Source of the DNA: Lineus longissimus
Taxonomy: Eukaryota; Nemertea; Pilidiophora; Heteronemertea; Lineidae
Reading direction: 5' to 3'
Assembly: GCF_910592395.1 (NCBI RefSeq)
Contig: NC_088319.1
Span: 10,664,001-10,728,000 of the forward strand
Length of the DNA: 64,000 nucleotides
Below the pieces are notes generated by a model, which worked only from the letters and a program-made list of their open reading frames with translations, was not told where the DNA came from and ran no database searches. The position numbers were made by a program, and so were the translations under genes. Each line of letters starts with the position of its first letter. The first letter of the stretch is position 1. Shown here piece after piece: positions 25,001 to 33,835 of the stretch.

Positions 25001-27513
25001 GGGGCAGCCTTTTTTTTAGTGGGCGGAAATTGGACCCCCTGTGCCCCTTTATTAAAGTTTGTGGAGAACACTGACTGCAATATTTCCCAGATGTCCCACT
25101 GTTTTCAGGATGGTAGAGATTCGCCGGGTTGCAGACAACTTTCACGCTCGATTCTTAGCAAAGAATCGTAAATACTGCTACAGGTTAGCGCTATATGATG
25201 ATGATGCTTTTGATTCGAATACGATACCATTGTCTGCCTTCGATAGGGAAAGAGTCTGCGTAGTGAGGTAGGTCGGGTCATGTAGTGAGGTAGGTCGGGT
25301 CATAAAACAGCAACTCCAATACGTATCATGACCATTTAAACAGGCGCAAAGATATAATCGATAAGAGTATATTTACATATGTACCAATTGTGTGCAGATG
25401 ACCTGCAAGCATGCTGCATGTAGCATGCATTGTGACTGACTATTGACATTTGCCTGGCTTTAGAAATAGGAACTAGATACAGTTGAACCAATAACAGTAA
25501 ATATATGTCAACAAATGATATACCCTTGGCTTTACAGTCGAACCAATTACAGTAAACGTATGTCAACAAACGACATACCCTTGGCTTTACAGTTGAAACA
25601 GTTACAGTAAATGTATGTCAACAAACGACATACCCTTGGCTTTACAGTTGTACCAATTACAGTAAATGTATGTCAACAAACGACATACCCTTGGCTTTAC
25701 AGTTGAAACAGTTACAGTAAATGTATGTCAACAAACGGTTTACCCTTGGCTTTACAGTTGAAACAGTTACAGTAAATGTATGTCAACAAACGGTTTACCC
25801 TTGGCTTTACAGTTGAACCAATTACAGTAAACACATGTCAACGAACGGCATACCCTTGGCCTTATAAAAGTGATAGTTGTCCTCTTTCTCAATAGATACA
25901 AAAAAACTGTATTTCAGCAACAGGGTGGATATGAAGAAGGTCAAAGAAGGGGCAAAATTTCTCAGCGGAACCACGAACTATTTGTCATTCACGTCGCAGA
26001 GATATTTCAAAGACTATATCGATCCTGTGAAAACGTTAAATATCGAAATCAAGCCTGGTAATTTATGGATGGAAGACTTCAATTATTTTGCCAGGGATAA
26101 GTTCAAGTGTTATGACCTCATATTCACGGGGAATTCGTTCATGTATCGTATGGTGAGTGTTAAAGATGGCTTACTGCCCTTACACAAGGTTGTACAGTAG
26201 AACCTCTCTATAAAGGACACCCCTTGGACTGACAAGTGCTGTCCTTAATAGAGAGGTGTCCTCATTAAAGAGGTCAAATTGAATGGAAACCACCACTTTG
26301 GGACCACAACTAGTGTCCTTAATAGAGAGGTGTCTGCTAAGGGAGGTTCCACTGTACTGACTTACTACTACTTGAAGGCTGGTGCCATTCGTTAATAATT
26401 TGAAAGTTTGAATAGTTTGAAAGTAAATGAATTTGAAACCTAAAGACATGAGGATCACATGTATGACAGAGAACTTACCTTTCATGATATTTCAAATTTC
26501 AGGTTCGTAAACTGATGACTTGTCTGCTGAATATTGGTCGCGGTCACCTGACCTTGGAAAGGGTTCAGGAGATCTTAGACAATCCCGAGACGTCGTGGGA
26601 TGATCATCATATTCGGCCGTCGCCATCGTACGCCTTGTATCTATTAAACGTGGAATATGATAAAAAAGGTTACATGTAGCATTAGTTGTACAGTAGAACA
26701 TCTCTAGTTAGGACACCCTTGGGACTGACATATGCTGTCCTTATTAGAGAGGTGTCCTGATTACAGAGGTCAAATTGAATGGAAGCAGCCAATTAGGAAC
26801 CAAAACTAGTGTCTTCAATAGAGAGGTTGGCCTTAATAGAGAGGTGTCCGCAAAGGGAGGTTCCACTGTATTTTATAATTCGTTCATTTGACCAGTGCAG
26901 CCTGCTGGTGAGGTTGGTATGACTGTGGACGAGATTGCCCCACTCATTCACACTGTACTTTTGTACCATGGTTGAAACTGATCACTCACATTGCAACAAA
27001 CCAATCCGGTCATTCAATAAGCATTTATCAATAGTAAAAATGAAGATAAAAAGCTAAAACTGCTCTTTTCATGAAAACCTACAAGATTTTCTTTGACAGC
27101 CCTGTTGTTGAAGAGGGTCCGTTTAAAAAAATGTGGGGAAAAGTAGATCGTTCCAAACACCCTTTGGCAAATTTAGCCATTTTTCAACACTCCTTTAATA
27201 CACCATGTATGCCATAGTTTCTGCATCTGAGCAAGACATGAAAAGGTCATTTGTTTAAATTTTCTCTTCAGATTTGCTCTACAGCCCAGAATGCCCACGA
27301 CTGTACCTCTCGCAAGTCGAAAAACAGTATCACAACGCCATATTTGGATTATCGAAAACGCTGGAAGCTTACGGTGACCAGAACTCCAACTCTAAAAAAG
27401 GACGTCCATGTGCAGACATGGATGCCATGAAAAGACAACATATAGATGAGGAATATAAAGACTTATATGCTGCTCGATATTTGGATTATCTGAACAAGGG
27501 CAAAAGCAGATGA
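22017..27513 (+). CDS. PUSL1: PUSL1, TruA-family tRNA pseudouridine synthase, eight exons
   Basis: Exons 22017-22063, 22853-22937, 23975-24084, 24561-24647, 25109-25267, 25918-26152, 26503-26668 and 27272-27513 join in phase to 376 codons plus stop. The family isomerises uridine to pseudouridine in tRNA; PUSL1 is usually assigned to mitochondria, but no clear transit peptide is visible here. Exon 1 (MGRFLLCFS) joins exon 2 to form YIGTRYCGLQRQ, the TruA YDGTxYxGWQRQ motif. The catalytic aspartate is D64 in SSRTDSGVHALCNTAHVDL. Later come DNFHARFLAKNRKYCYRL (119-136) and FTGNSFMYRMVRKLMTCLL, the C-terminal active-site strand. Exon 8 adds an 80-residue lysine/arginine-rich tail, making the protein longer than human PUSL1 (303). 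The exon 7 donor is G|GTTACA, weak; reading through gives GYM and a stop. Mobile elements lie in at least four introns. A polyadenylation signal is at 28192. Confidence 0.95.
22972..23415. mobile_element. MITE family E copy, split by a nested family D repeat
   Basis: The left arm GGTTGACCATAGGCACCACC, CATTTTGGCTAGAACCTG is matched inverted by the right arm ending AAAATGGTGG and TACGGTCAACCC at 23415. The element lies in PUSL1 intron 2, starting 34 bases after the exon 2 donor. A family D repeat (23067-23290) interrupts it; the intact relative is at 42661-42881. Confidence 0.82.
23067..23290 (+). mobile_element. Family D repeat nested in a family E element
   Basis: It begins AGTGTTCTCCACAAAGCCAT and ends CTCTGGAGAACTCG, with CCACCCTACC phrases inside. 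It matches 14050-14259. The flanking E sequence resumes with TCAGCTCTTTGTTTTCCAGA, matching the uninterrupted copy at 42.7 kb. Confidence 0.8.
23655..23679 (-). mobile_element. Helitron-like 3' terminus
   Basis: On the minus strand, GCCCGCTTCACGGGTC forms a short stem and loop, followed six bases later by CTAG and then T, the hairpin plus CTRR-T arrangement typical of Helitron 3' ends. A second, similar end is at 36673-36697. No matching 5' TC end was located, and the stem is only four to five base pairs. Confidence 0.4.
24106..24277 (+). mobile_element. MITE family A copy, 21 bases after PUSL1 exon 3
   Basis: It starts TACAGTAGAACCTCTCTATT and ends near ATAGAGATTTCTTTTCAGTA. Internal phrases GAGGTGTCCTGATTACAGAG and GGGACCAAAACCAGTGTCC are typical of the family. 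Intron 3 begins at 24085. Confidence 0.88.
25260..25303 (+). repeat. 22-base tandem duplication spanning the PUSL1 exon 5 donor
   Basis: GTAGTGAGGTAGGTCGGGTC plus AT occurs twice, at 25260-25281 and 25282-25303. The first copy carries the used donor GTGAG|GTAGGT at 25268. The second provides an identical donor 22 bases later, whose use would add an in-frame TAG at once. Confidence 0.9.
25490..25865. repeat. Minisatellite, about 55-base unit, about 7 copies, in PUSL1 intron 5
   Basis: The unit contains TTGAAACAGTTACAGTAAAT, GTATGTCAACAAACGACATA and CCCTTGGCTTTACAG. Successive copies differ by a few bases (CGACATA versus CGGTTTA, GAACCAATT versus GAAACAGTT). The array ends about 50 bases before the exon 6 acceptor at 25918. 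Confidence 0.9.
26193..26356 (+). mobile_element. MITE family A, full copy, 40 bases after PUSL1 exon 6
   Basis: It begins TACAGTAGAACCTCTCTATA and ends AAGGGAGGTTCCACTGTA, with near-perfect inverted ends and TA at both borders. It is the best reference copy of the family (164 bases). The interior includes GACTGACAAGTGCTGTCC and TCAAATTGAATGGAAACCAC. Confidence 0.92.
26689..26870 (+). mobile_element. MITE family A copy, 20 bases after PUSL1 exon 7
   Basis: It begins TACAGTAGAACATCTCTAGT and ends GGAGGTTCCACTGTA. It has one extra internal GAGAGGTTGGCCTTAATA segment relative to the 26193 copy. It occupies the start of PUSL1 intron 7. Confidence 0.9.
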
Positions 27514-27738
27514 TGAAGGGTCTTTTAGAAAGTCATCATTTTCAACACTTCATTCTCTAGTTTCCTCGAGTTATGCCTGCAGTAAATTGTTGAACCTTAG
27601 AGTAAAAATTACCCTTTTACTGCCAACTGCAACTGGTCTAACAAGGCCTTGTTTGCTTATTGCTTCTTACAATCTTCGATGGATTTTTCACGAACAAGGA
27701 TTGTTCGAGGTATGCTAGAAATGTAAAAAATCTCAAAT

Positions 27739-28100
27739 TGTGCCACATCCTTTCAAATGTGTGCATGGAATAGCGCCTGGCTACTTGTCAAGCCTGGTCA
27801 ATATCCATAGGCCAGGAAGAGACCTTTGGTCGGCTGATGACAATAGACTAGTACTTCCAAGGGCCTGGAGCAAATATGGGGAGCGCTGCTTCTCATTCTC
27901 CGCAGCTGTTTTGTGGAATGGGCTCCCTTTTGAGGTCTGGCAGGCAAAGAGCCTTGCATCATTTCAAACGTTGCTCAAGACCCATCTTTTTTCGACTGTA
28001 ATTTTGTTATAAATATTGTAAAAGCGCCTTTGAATGGATTTAATCTGAAAAGGGCACTTAAATTTAAATATGGTATATACATACATACATACATACACTG
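27739..28100 (+). mobile_element. LINE (CR1-like) 3' end with TACA-rich tail
   Basis: The frame reads KCVHGIAPGYLSSLVNIHRP, RLVLPRAWSKYGERCFSFSA and VLWNGLPFEVWQAKSLASFQ, then LLKTHLF and a stop at about 28012. This is the characteristic C terminus of CR1/jockey-like reverse transcriptases. It continues through GCGCCTTTGAATGG into (TACA)n at about 28076-28097. It is 5'-truncated and lies between the PUSL1 stop and its likely polyadenylation signal. Confidence 0.85.
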
Positions 28101-28191
28101 CCTGACACAAGCGTAATGATTGTGTTGGCAGCAAAAGGGTTAAAAATATCTGTAGGAATCCAGGAAGGAATGTTTTTGTGTCGGTGTCTCT

Positions 28192-28197
28192 AATAAA
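28192..28197 (+). promoter_or_regulatory. Possible PUSL1 polyadenylation signal
   Basis: AATAAA is the first canonical signal found after the PUSL1 stop at 27513. Use of this site would place the LINE fragment at 27739-28100 within the 3' untranslated region. Confidence 0.35.
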
Positions 28198-28338
28198 TGC
28201 ATTTTGATATGAATTTGTTGTTGTCTTTGATCTGAGTTAAATGCAATGAAGACCAGCCTGAAGGTCATTACTTCCTGGATGTGTGAAAATCCTCTGCTAT
28301 CAGCTATAGTTTTGCTTCGGATGTCGTGTTGTTTTTTT

Positions 28339-28440
28339 CACTTGTAAATTGCTTACCTTCACTTGTAAATTGCTTACCTTCACTTGTAAATTGCTTACCT
28401 TCACTTGTAAATTGCTTACCTTCACTTGTAAATTGTAAAT
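28339..28440. repeat. Minisatellite, 21-base unit, 5 copies
   Basis: CACTTGTAAATTGCTTACCT plus T is repeated five times almost perfectly, with a last partial copy. The multiple-of-three unit gives a repeated LQVKVSN on the minus strand, an artefact of the array. Confidence 0.93.
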
Positions 28441-28588
28441 TGTGTTGGGTCCCGAAATTAGATTCAAGAAAACCAAACTGAAGAAATGGGGCGAGCAGAA
28501 TCCCAAATGGACTGTGATATTTACTTAAAAAGCCTATGGAAGGTTGTGTGTTTGTCTGGACTATTACATTAGGTATTTCGCATAAAAA

Positions 28589-29410
28589 GTGACTTTCTCC
28601 ACTGCAGTCTGGCTACTCAATGGTTGTAACAATGTCTCCACTAGTACATTAGGTGACTGTCTCCACTGCAGTCTGGGTATTGAATGGTTGTGACAATGTC
28701 TCCACTAGTACATTAGGTGACTGTCTCCACTGCAGTCTGGGTATTGAATGGTTGTGACAATGTCTCCACTGGTACATTAGGTGACTTTCTCCACTGCAGT
28801 CTGGGTACTCAATGGTTGTAACAATGTCTCCACTAGTACATTAGGTGACTGTCTCCACTGCAGTCTGGGTATTGAATGGTTGTGACAATGTCTCCACTGG
28901 TACATTAGGTGACTGTCTCCACTGCAGTCTGGGTATTGAATGGTTGTGACAATGTCTCCACTGGTACATTAGGTGACTGTCTCCACTGCAGTCTGGGTAT
29001 TGAATGGTTGTGACAATGTCTCCACTGGTACATAGGTGATTGTCTCCACTGTAGTCTGGGTATTGAATGGTTGTGACAATGTCTCCACTGGTACATTAGG
29101 TGACTGTCTCCACTGTAGTCTGGGTATTGAATGGTTGTGACAATGTCTCCACTAGTACATTAGGCGACTGTCTCCACTGTAGTCTGGGTATTGGATGGTT
29201 GTGACAATGGGTGATATGAATAAAGACTAGCAAATGCTTTTATCAAAATCTCCATGTACATTTGCACTGGGCCTTTCTGTACAAAACTGAAGTAAAAGCA
29301 TTTACTAGTCTTTATTCATATCACCCAATGTCTCAACTGATACATTAGGTGACTGTCTCCACTGTAGTCTGGGTATTGAATGGTTGTGACAATGTCTCCA
29401 CTAGCACGTG
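28589..29410. repeat. Minisatellite, 64-base unit, about 11 copies, interrupted by a MITE
   Basis: The unit is GTGACTGTCTCCACTGCAGT, CTGGGTATTGAATGGTTGTG, ACAATGTCTCCACTAGTACA and TTAG. About ten copies run to 29209; a family F MITE follows, then one recognisable copy and diverged remnants to about 29600. One copy lacks two bases (near 29031). The central copies are most alike. Confidence 0.93.
29210..29325. mobile_element. MITE family F inserted in the 64-base minisatellite
   Basis: GGTGATATGAATAAAGACTA starts the left arm and the right arm ends with its inverse, TATTCATATCACC. CAATG flanks both sides (29205-29209 and 29326-29330). The array sequence reads GACAATG then TCTCCACT in neighbouring uninterrupted units, so the host site is known. 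Confidence 0.9.
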
Positions 29411-30079
29411 CGGTATTAGGCCATTGCTGATTGTCTCCTCTGCAGTCTGGATACTCAATAGTGACAGTGTCTCCATTGGTACATTAGTATAACGACACTG
29501 GCGATTGTGTCTACTCAAATTTGGATTTTGGATGGTTGTGACGATGTCTCTAGACCGCCAATGCCACTTTGGACACTGTATCGTGCTGTCACCTGCCAAC
29601 ATGCCGACACACTACCTAGTGTGGCCTCGCATGTAGTTCAACATGTTCTAAGAAAGTCACTAAGCGGTTAGTAGGGTTTAGAAAGTTTTATCAAAGTCTG
29701 GATTGACAACCACTTGGAAACATCACAGGATTTATCGATTTGTTTGGATGTAAATATCGAATTAAACTAATTGTGGTGTTTGACCAATTAAAGGATACTG
29801 AGTTTTTGCGGAATTTTGGCGGATTTTTTGCGGAATTTTGGCGAAATTTATCAGAAAAACCACGCCTGATTGTTCGTCACCTGCCGAATTGTCCATGCTC
29901 TTTTCTACTTTACAAGGTAGGTTTGAAACTATTGTTAGAAGCTTTACAAAGTCTAATTAAGTCTGTTATTCATGCTAGCTAAATATTTGACATTCTTATG
30001 CCTGTCACAGGCCAACGTTTATTTTTCAGAGGTCATTCAAATTTGGAAACTTTTCAGTTGTTCAGTGATGAGTGGTATA
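29411..30079. other. Diverged minisatellite edge, then nothing recognised
   Basis: To about 29600 there are diverged pieces of the 64-base repeat (for example TCTCCTCTGCAGTCTGGATA). From 29600 on no exon or repeat family is recognised. The 80-codon frame at 29740-29982 is phenylalanine-rich and contains a repeated GGCGGAATTTT. Confidence 0.45.
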
Positions 30080-30438
30080 TACAGTAGAACCTCTCTTAGT
30101 GGACACTCTCTATTAATGACATCCTCTCTATAAAGGACACGCTCTCAATATGGGACACCCTCTCTATAAAGGACACCCTCTATAAAGGACACCCTCTAAA
30201 GGACATCCTCTCTATGAACGACACCCTCTCTATGAAGGATACCTAGGACACCCTATCTATAAAGGACACCCTCTCTTTAAAGGACACCCTCTCTTTAAAG
30301 GACACCTCCTCCATCAAGGACACTAGTTTTGGTCCAAATGGGTCTTTCCATTCAATTTGACCTCTCTAATTGGGACATCTCTCTATTAAGGACAGCACTT
30401 GTCAGTCCGAAAGTGTCCCTCATAGAGAGGTTCCTGTA
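30080..30438 (+). mobile_element. MITE family A copy with internally amplified GGACACCCTCTC motif
   Basis: It begins TACAGTAGAACCTCTCTTAG and ends AGAGAGGTTCCTGTA. Between the ends the phrase CTCTCTATAAAGGACACC is repeated about ten times with variation, doubling the element's length relative to 26193-26356. This looks like tandem amplification of a subterminal motif. Confidence 0.85.
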
Positions 30439-30542
30439 CTTTATATAGCGTGCAGTACAAAAAGGACACTAGGCAAGGAATTTCGAAGTCAATTGGAATA
30501 ACATACACATTGTACTGATTAGTGACAATTGACCATACCAGT

Positions 30543-30706
30543 TACAGTAGAACCTCTCCATTAAGGACACCCTCAGGACTGACAAGTGCTGTCCTTAATA
30601 GAGAGGTGTCCTGATTAGAGAGGTCAAATTGAAAGGAAACTACCAATTTGGGACCAAAACTGGTGTTCTTAATAGAGAGGTGTCCGCTAAGGGAGGTTCC
30701 ACTGTA
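30543..30706 (+). mobile_element. MITE family A, full copy
   Basis: It begins TACAGTAGAACCTCTCCATT and ends GGGAGGTTCCACTGTA, 164 bases, TA at both borders. It is nearly identical in layout to the copy at 26193. Confidence 0.92.
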
Positions 30707-31076
30707 TATTGGACCATGATACACTCTGTTTAGAGGCCTAGCTGTACTGGAACCGAATTTGGCAGGTAAATCTCGGATGCTGACTTGTTTGTCATTATTT
30801 CACCAAATGAGGGCTAATATCTCAGGGGTTTGTGTGCAGGGACGGAGAAACGAAAATTACACCCCTGATTTCCTCAGGATGGCTACTGAGAGACACTCAT
30901 CAATACAATAATATGTGAAGTACTCATTGGTTCGGAAACAATGAAAGTGTTAATTGGTCAAGTAGGGTATTTCTAATAAGTCAGGGCAGTTCAATACAAT
31001 GTAACTGATAATGATTGGCTTATCTTAAGAACTTTCATCAGTTATTTAGTTGATGAATAAGAAGGCTTCAATCCTC

Positions 31077-31190
31077 GCTAAAGGGAACGCCGTTCGTAAT
31101 TACTGGTGGTCCATGAAAATAGAAATGCATTTATACACAATGCCGTAGTGAAGTTATTATGCATACGAATTTGCTGAAACTAAACAGTAG
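31077..31190 (-). mobile_element. MITE family B, partial, reversed
   Basis: CTAAAGGGAACGCCGTTCGT, then AATTACTGGTGGTCC and AATAGAAATGCATT, is the reverse complement of the right end of family B copies such as 57208-57399. It fades near CGAATTTGCTGAA. Confidence 0.65.
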
Positions 31191-31552
31191 GCCTATGCAC
31201 AACGGTAATGTCTTGTGCTACAAGAATCTGAACATTGCCATCAAATTGTCTTTCCAAGTATAAGATAAGATGATACAAAACAGTTCATTTCAAACTCATT
31301 TATCTCCTTCACAGTGTCGGTAACCTATACACCTATTGTCGTGGCTCTCCATAAAGTACACAGTTTTATCTTTTGACCTTCCTTATTTGTCAGGTCTCCC
31401 GAAAATTTGCCAAGGTGTATCCATGTCCAGGGACGGCCTTTTGTCCAAATTCAATGAAAGGCCACTTGGGCATAGTTTGTATACTTCTTGCACAAATCAT
31501 GTACAGATCATGCATATAGGCCTAGAAGTTCTCGTAGAACAAATTTGAAGGG
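31191..31552. other. No gene seen
   Basis: Short unique-looking stretch between MITEs. The 70-codon frame at 31336-31548 has no recognisable domain. Confidence 0.35.
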
Positions 31553-31947
31553 TTAAAGCATGGCACCTTGTTCAAAAAGGTCTATACACTGTTCAAAAAT
31601 TGAAATTTTGTAATTGAATTTGAAAATTTTGAATTCTGTAAATTCTAAATATAAATTTTAACATTGCTGTTGTGCAGACAGATTATATCTAGTGGAACCT
31701 CCCTTAGCGGACACCTCTCTATTAAGGACACTAGTTTGTGTCCCAAATTGGTACTTTCCATTCAATTTGACCTCTCTAATCAGAACACCTCTCTATTATG
31801 GACAGCATTTGTCAGTCTTGATGGTGTCCTTAATAGAGAGGTTCTACTGTACATACCTTACGTCCCAAGCTTTAGCAAAGTTGCATCCATGATAACTGTA
31901 CTATTATGGCTCACAATTTAATACGAACGGGGTATGTATACCTTTAA
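31553..31947 (+). mobile_element. MITE family B copy with a nested family A element
   Basis: TTAAAGCATGGCACC on the left and GAACGGGGTATGT then ACCTTTAA on the right are the B ends, with TTAA at both borders. The B core TTGTAATTGAATTTGAAAAT precedes, and ATGATAACTGTACTATTATG follows, the inserted A element at 31689-31851. Confidence 0.8.
31689..31851 (-). mobile_element. MITE family A nested inside family B
   Basis: On plus it reads TAGTGGAACCTCCCTTAGCG at the left and ATAGAGAGGTTCTACTGTA at the right, so it is reversed relative to the 26193 copy. Interior CCATTCAATTTGACCTCTCT is typical. Confidence 0.9.
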
Positions 31948-32103
31948 ACATTGATTCTTAGTACATTGTGATTTTTAAACTGATTGATCATGCGTTTGAT
32001 GAAATCAATGATTGTAGATACCAGAACCTGGCAACAAGAGTGCCCTGGAACTAGTTGTCCTGCAGCCAGACTGGTTGCTACAAAAGGCGGATTGGACAGT
32101 ATC

Positions 32104-32276
32104 AGAGTTTTCCAGAAGGGCAGTCATCAGGGTGTCCTACTCCACCTTACCACCCGACCTTGGAAGCAGCCACCCTTCCTCCTGGCTGTAGAATTATTCA
32201 AACGGTCTCTATAGGGCCACCCCACCTGAAATTGTTGGCTACTCTGCCTTGTGTTGGTGGAGAACCCAAGGAAGGG
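32104..32276 (+). mobile_element. Family D repeat, diverged copy
   Basis: Contains CACCTTACCACCCGACCTTG, GGCCACCCCACCTGAAATTG and a terminal TTGGTGGAGAAC. It aligns loosely with 14050-14259 and 23067-23290. Confidence 0.6.
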
Positions 32277-32489
32277 GGTGATAAGACGTCTCATTATTTT
32301 TTTAAAAACCTGGTCCCATTCTGAATTAGCAAGTTGGGCTGCATGGCGAAATAGGTGTTAACCAGGCTGTCACATCCATTTACCTGTCAGCAATCTTCGG
32401 TCCATCCCAGTTTCTGGAGAAAAAAACATTCTGGAATTTAAGGTTACATTTTGTAAAAAAGCTGCTTAGTGGCCACAGGGCCACAGTGA

Positions 32490-32806
32490 TTGGAGAAGGG
32501 TCAGGGGGAGCAGTCTGAGCCCTGGTATGAGTCAGGCGGAGCAGTCTGAGCCCTGTTATAGGTCAGATAGAGCAGCCTGAGCCCGTGTGGGGTCAGGCAG
32601 AGCCATCTGAGCCCTGGTATTGGTCAGGTGGAGCAGTCTGAGTCTGGGTATGGGTCAGGTGGACCAGTCTGAGCCTGGGTATGGGTCAGGTAGAGCAGTC
32701 GGAGCCTGGGTATGGGTCAGGTGGAGCAGTCTGAGCCCGGGTATGGGTCAGGTGAAGCAGTATGAGTCTGAGTATGGGTCAGATCGAGCAGTCTGAGCCC
32801 TTACAG
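32490..32806. repeat. Minisatellite, about 31-base unit, about 10 copies
   Basis: The unit is GGTCAGGTGGAGCAGTCTGA plus GCCTGGGTATG with changes such as CCCTGTTATA. Length varies slightly (30-32), so no frame is maintained. Confidence 0.9.
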
Positions 32807-33395
32807 GTAATGATCAGGACAGGCCTCAGCAAAACTATGCCCTGTCTTCCTGAGAACAACCCTGACTTTTGATCATTGGCTGGATAGTGTCCATCTCTTT
32901 TCCACTGGGTTATTCTCTCCGTTTATTTTACAAGAATGGAAAATTTCAATGTGTGTTTGTGTGATGAGTCATGTTTTGAGCAGAAGACGTGGGGCTACTG
33001 TAATATAAGTCTTGCTCATGCATGGTAGGGGACAATGCAGTGTTGGCATAGGCCTACTTGTACCTAGAAATTCAAGGTGAGGGCGGATTACGATAACTTA
33101 CTGATTGTTCTTAGACCAAGGTCAGAGTCAATGACCATAGGCCTTCACAACTTGTTGACATGTGACATGCTTGATTGTGGTTAGAACTTCTAGTTTAAAA
33201 ATTCCATCAAAAAGATAGCACTTCCCAAGTCTTTGCCCCCCCCTCCCCCCACAAAGGGAAAGTTGGAAACTCTTCCTCCCACAGAGTATTCACTCCTATG
33301 ACACATTTCAAAAAGTGAACACTTCTATTTCACCCTTGAGAACTTGAAAATCTAAGTTCAACTGAAGTCTGTAAATTGTCCCTGGTATACATATA

Positions 33396-33503
33396 TACAG
33401 TAGAACCTACCTTTGCGGACACCTCTCGATTAAGAACACCCTCTCTATTAAGGACAGGAATTTTCAGTCCCGAGGGTGTCCTCAATAGAGGCGTTCTACT
33501 GTA
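33396..33503 (-). mobile_element. MITE family A, short copy
   Basis: It begins TACAGTAGAACCTACCTTTG and ends AGGCGTTCTACTGTA; the middle TCAAATTGAATGG segment is deleted. TA borders both ends. Confidence 0.85.
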
Positions 33504-33689
33504 ATTGATGAGTACAAGGTGTACATTACGGACATCAAAGTTTTAACCTTTAGAGCCTACAGAAAGTATTTTCTGTATCAGACAGAACAACAGATTTTAA
33601 ATAATATTGAGTTCTTATATCATAGCGCGTTTCCAAGTTTTCCTGCTCTAAGTGCTCTTGGGATACCATATTATTTACCCTGGTCTCCG

Positions 33690-33835
33690 TAGAAGTCAAT
33701 TGTGGGTTTCATGGAGCAACCAGAAGGCGCTCACCTGAACTCAACCAGTAGCGGAACCAAACAGTTACTAGGTCGGGAGTCGAGCCCATGAGGCTGATGC
33801 TCTTCCACTGACAGACTGCTACCGCTGCCCCATTT
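33690..33835 (-). mobile_element. tRNA-derived SINE
   Basis: On the minus strand the head GGGGCAGCGGTAGCAGTCTG is followed by GGAAGAGCATCAGCC and a B-box-like GGCTCGACTCCC. The tRNA-unrelated part continues toward 33690. Confidence 0.55.

Noticed and set aside
25490-25865. Possible CRISPR-like repeat array
   Set aside because: Units are contiguous and near-identical with no unique spacers, inside an animal gene intron; a minisatellite.
28905-29602. Repeat proteins rich in Trp, His and Gln on the minus strand
   Set aside because: These are readings of the 64-base minisatellite; frame is lost between units because 64 is not a multiple of three, and stops interrupt the rest.
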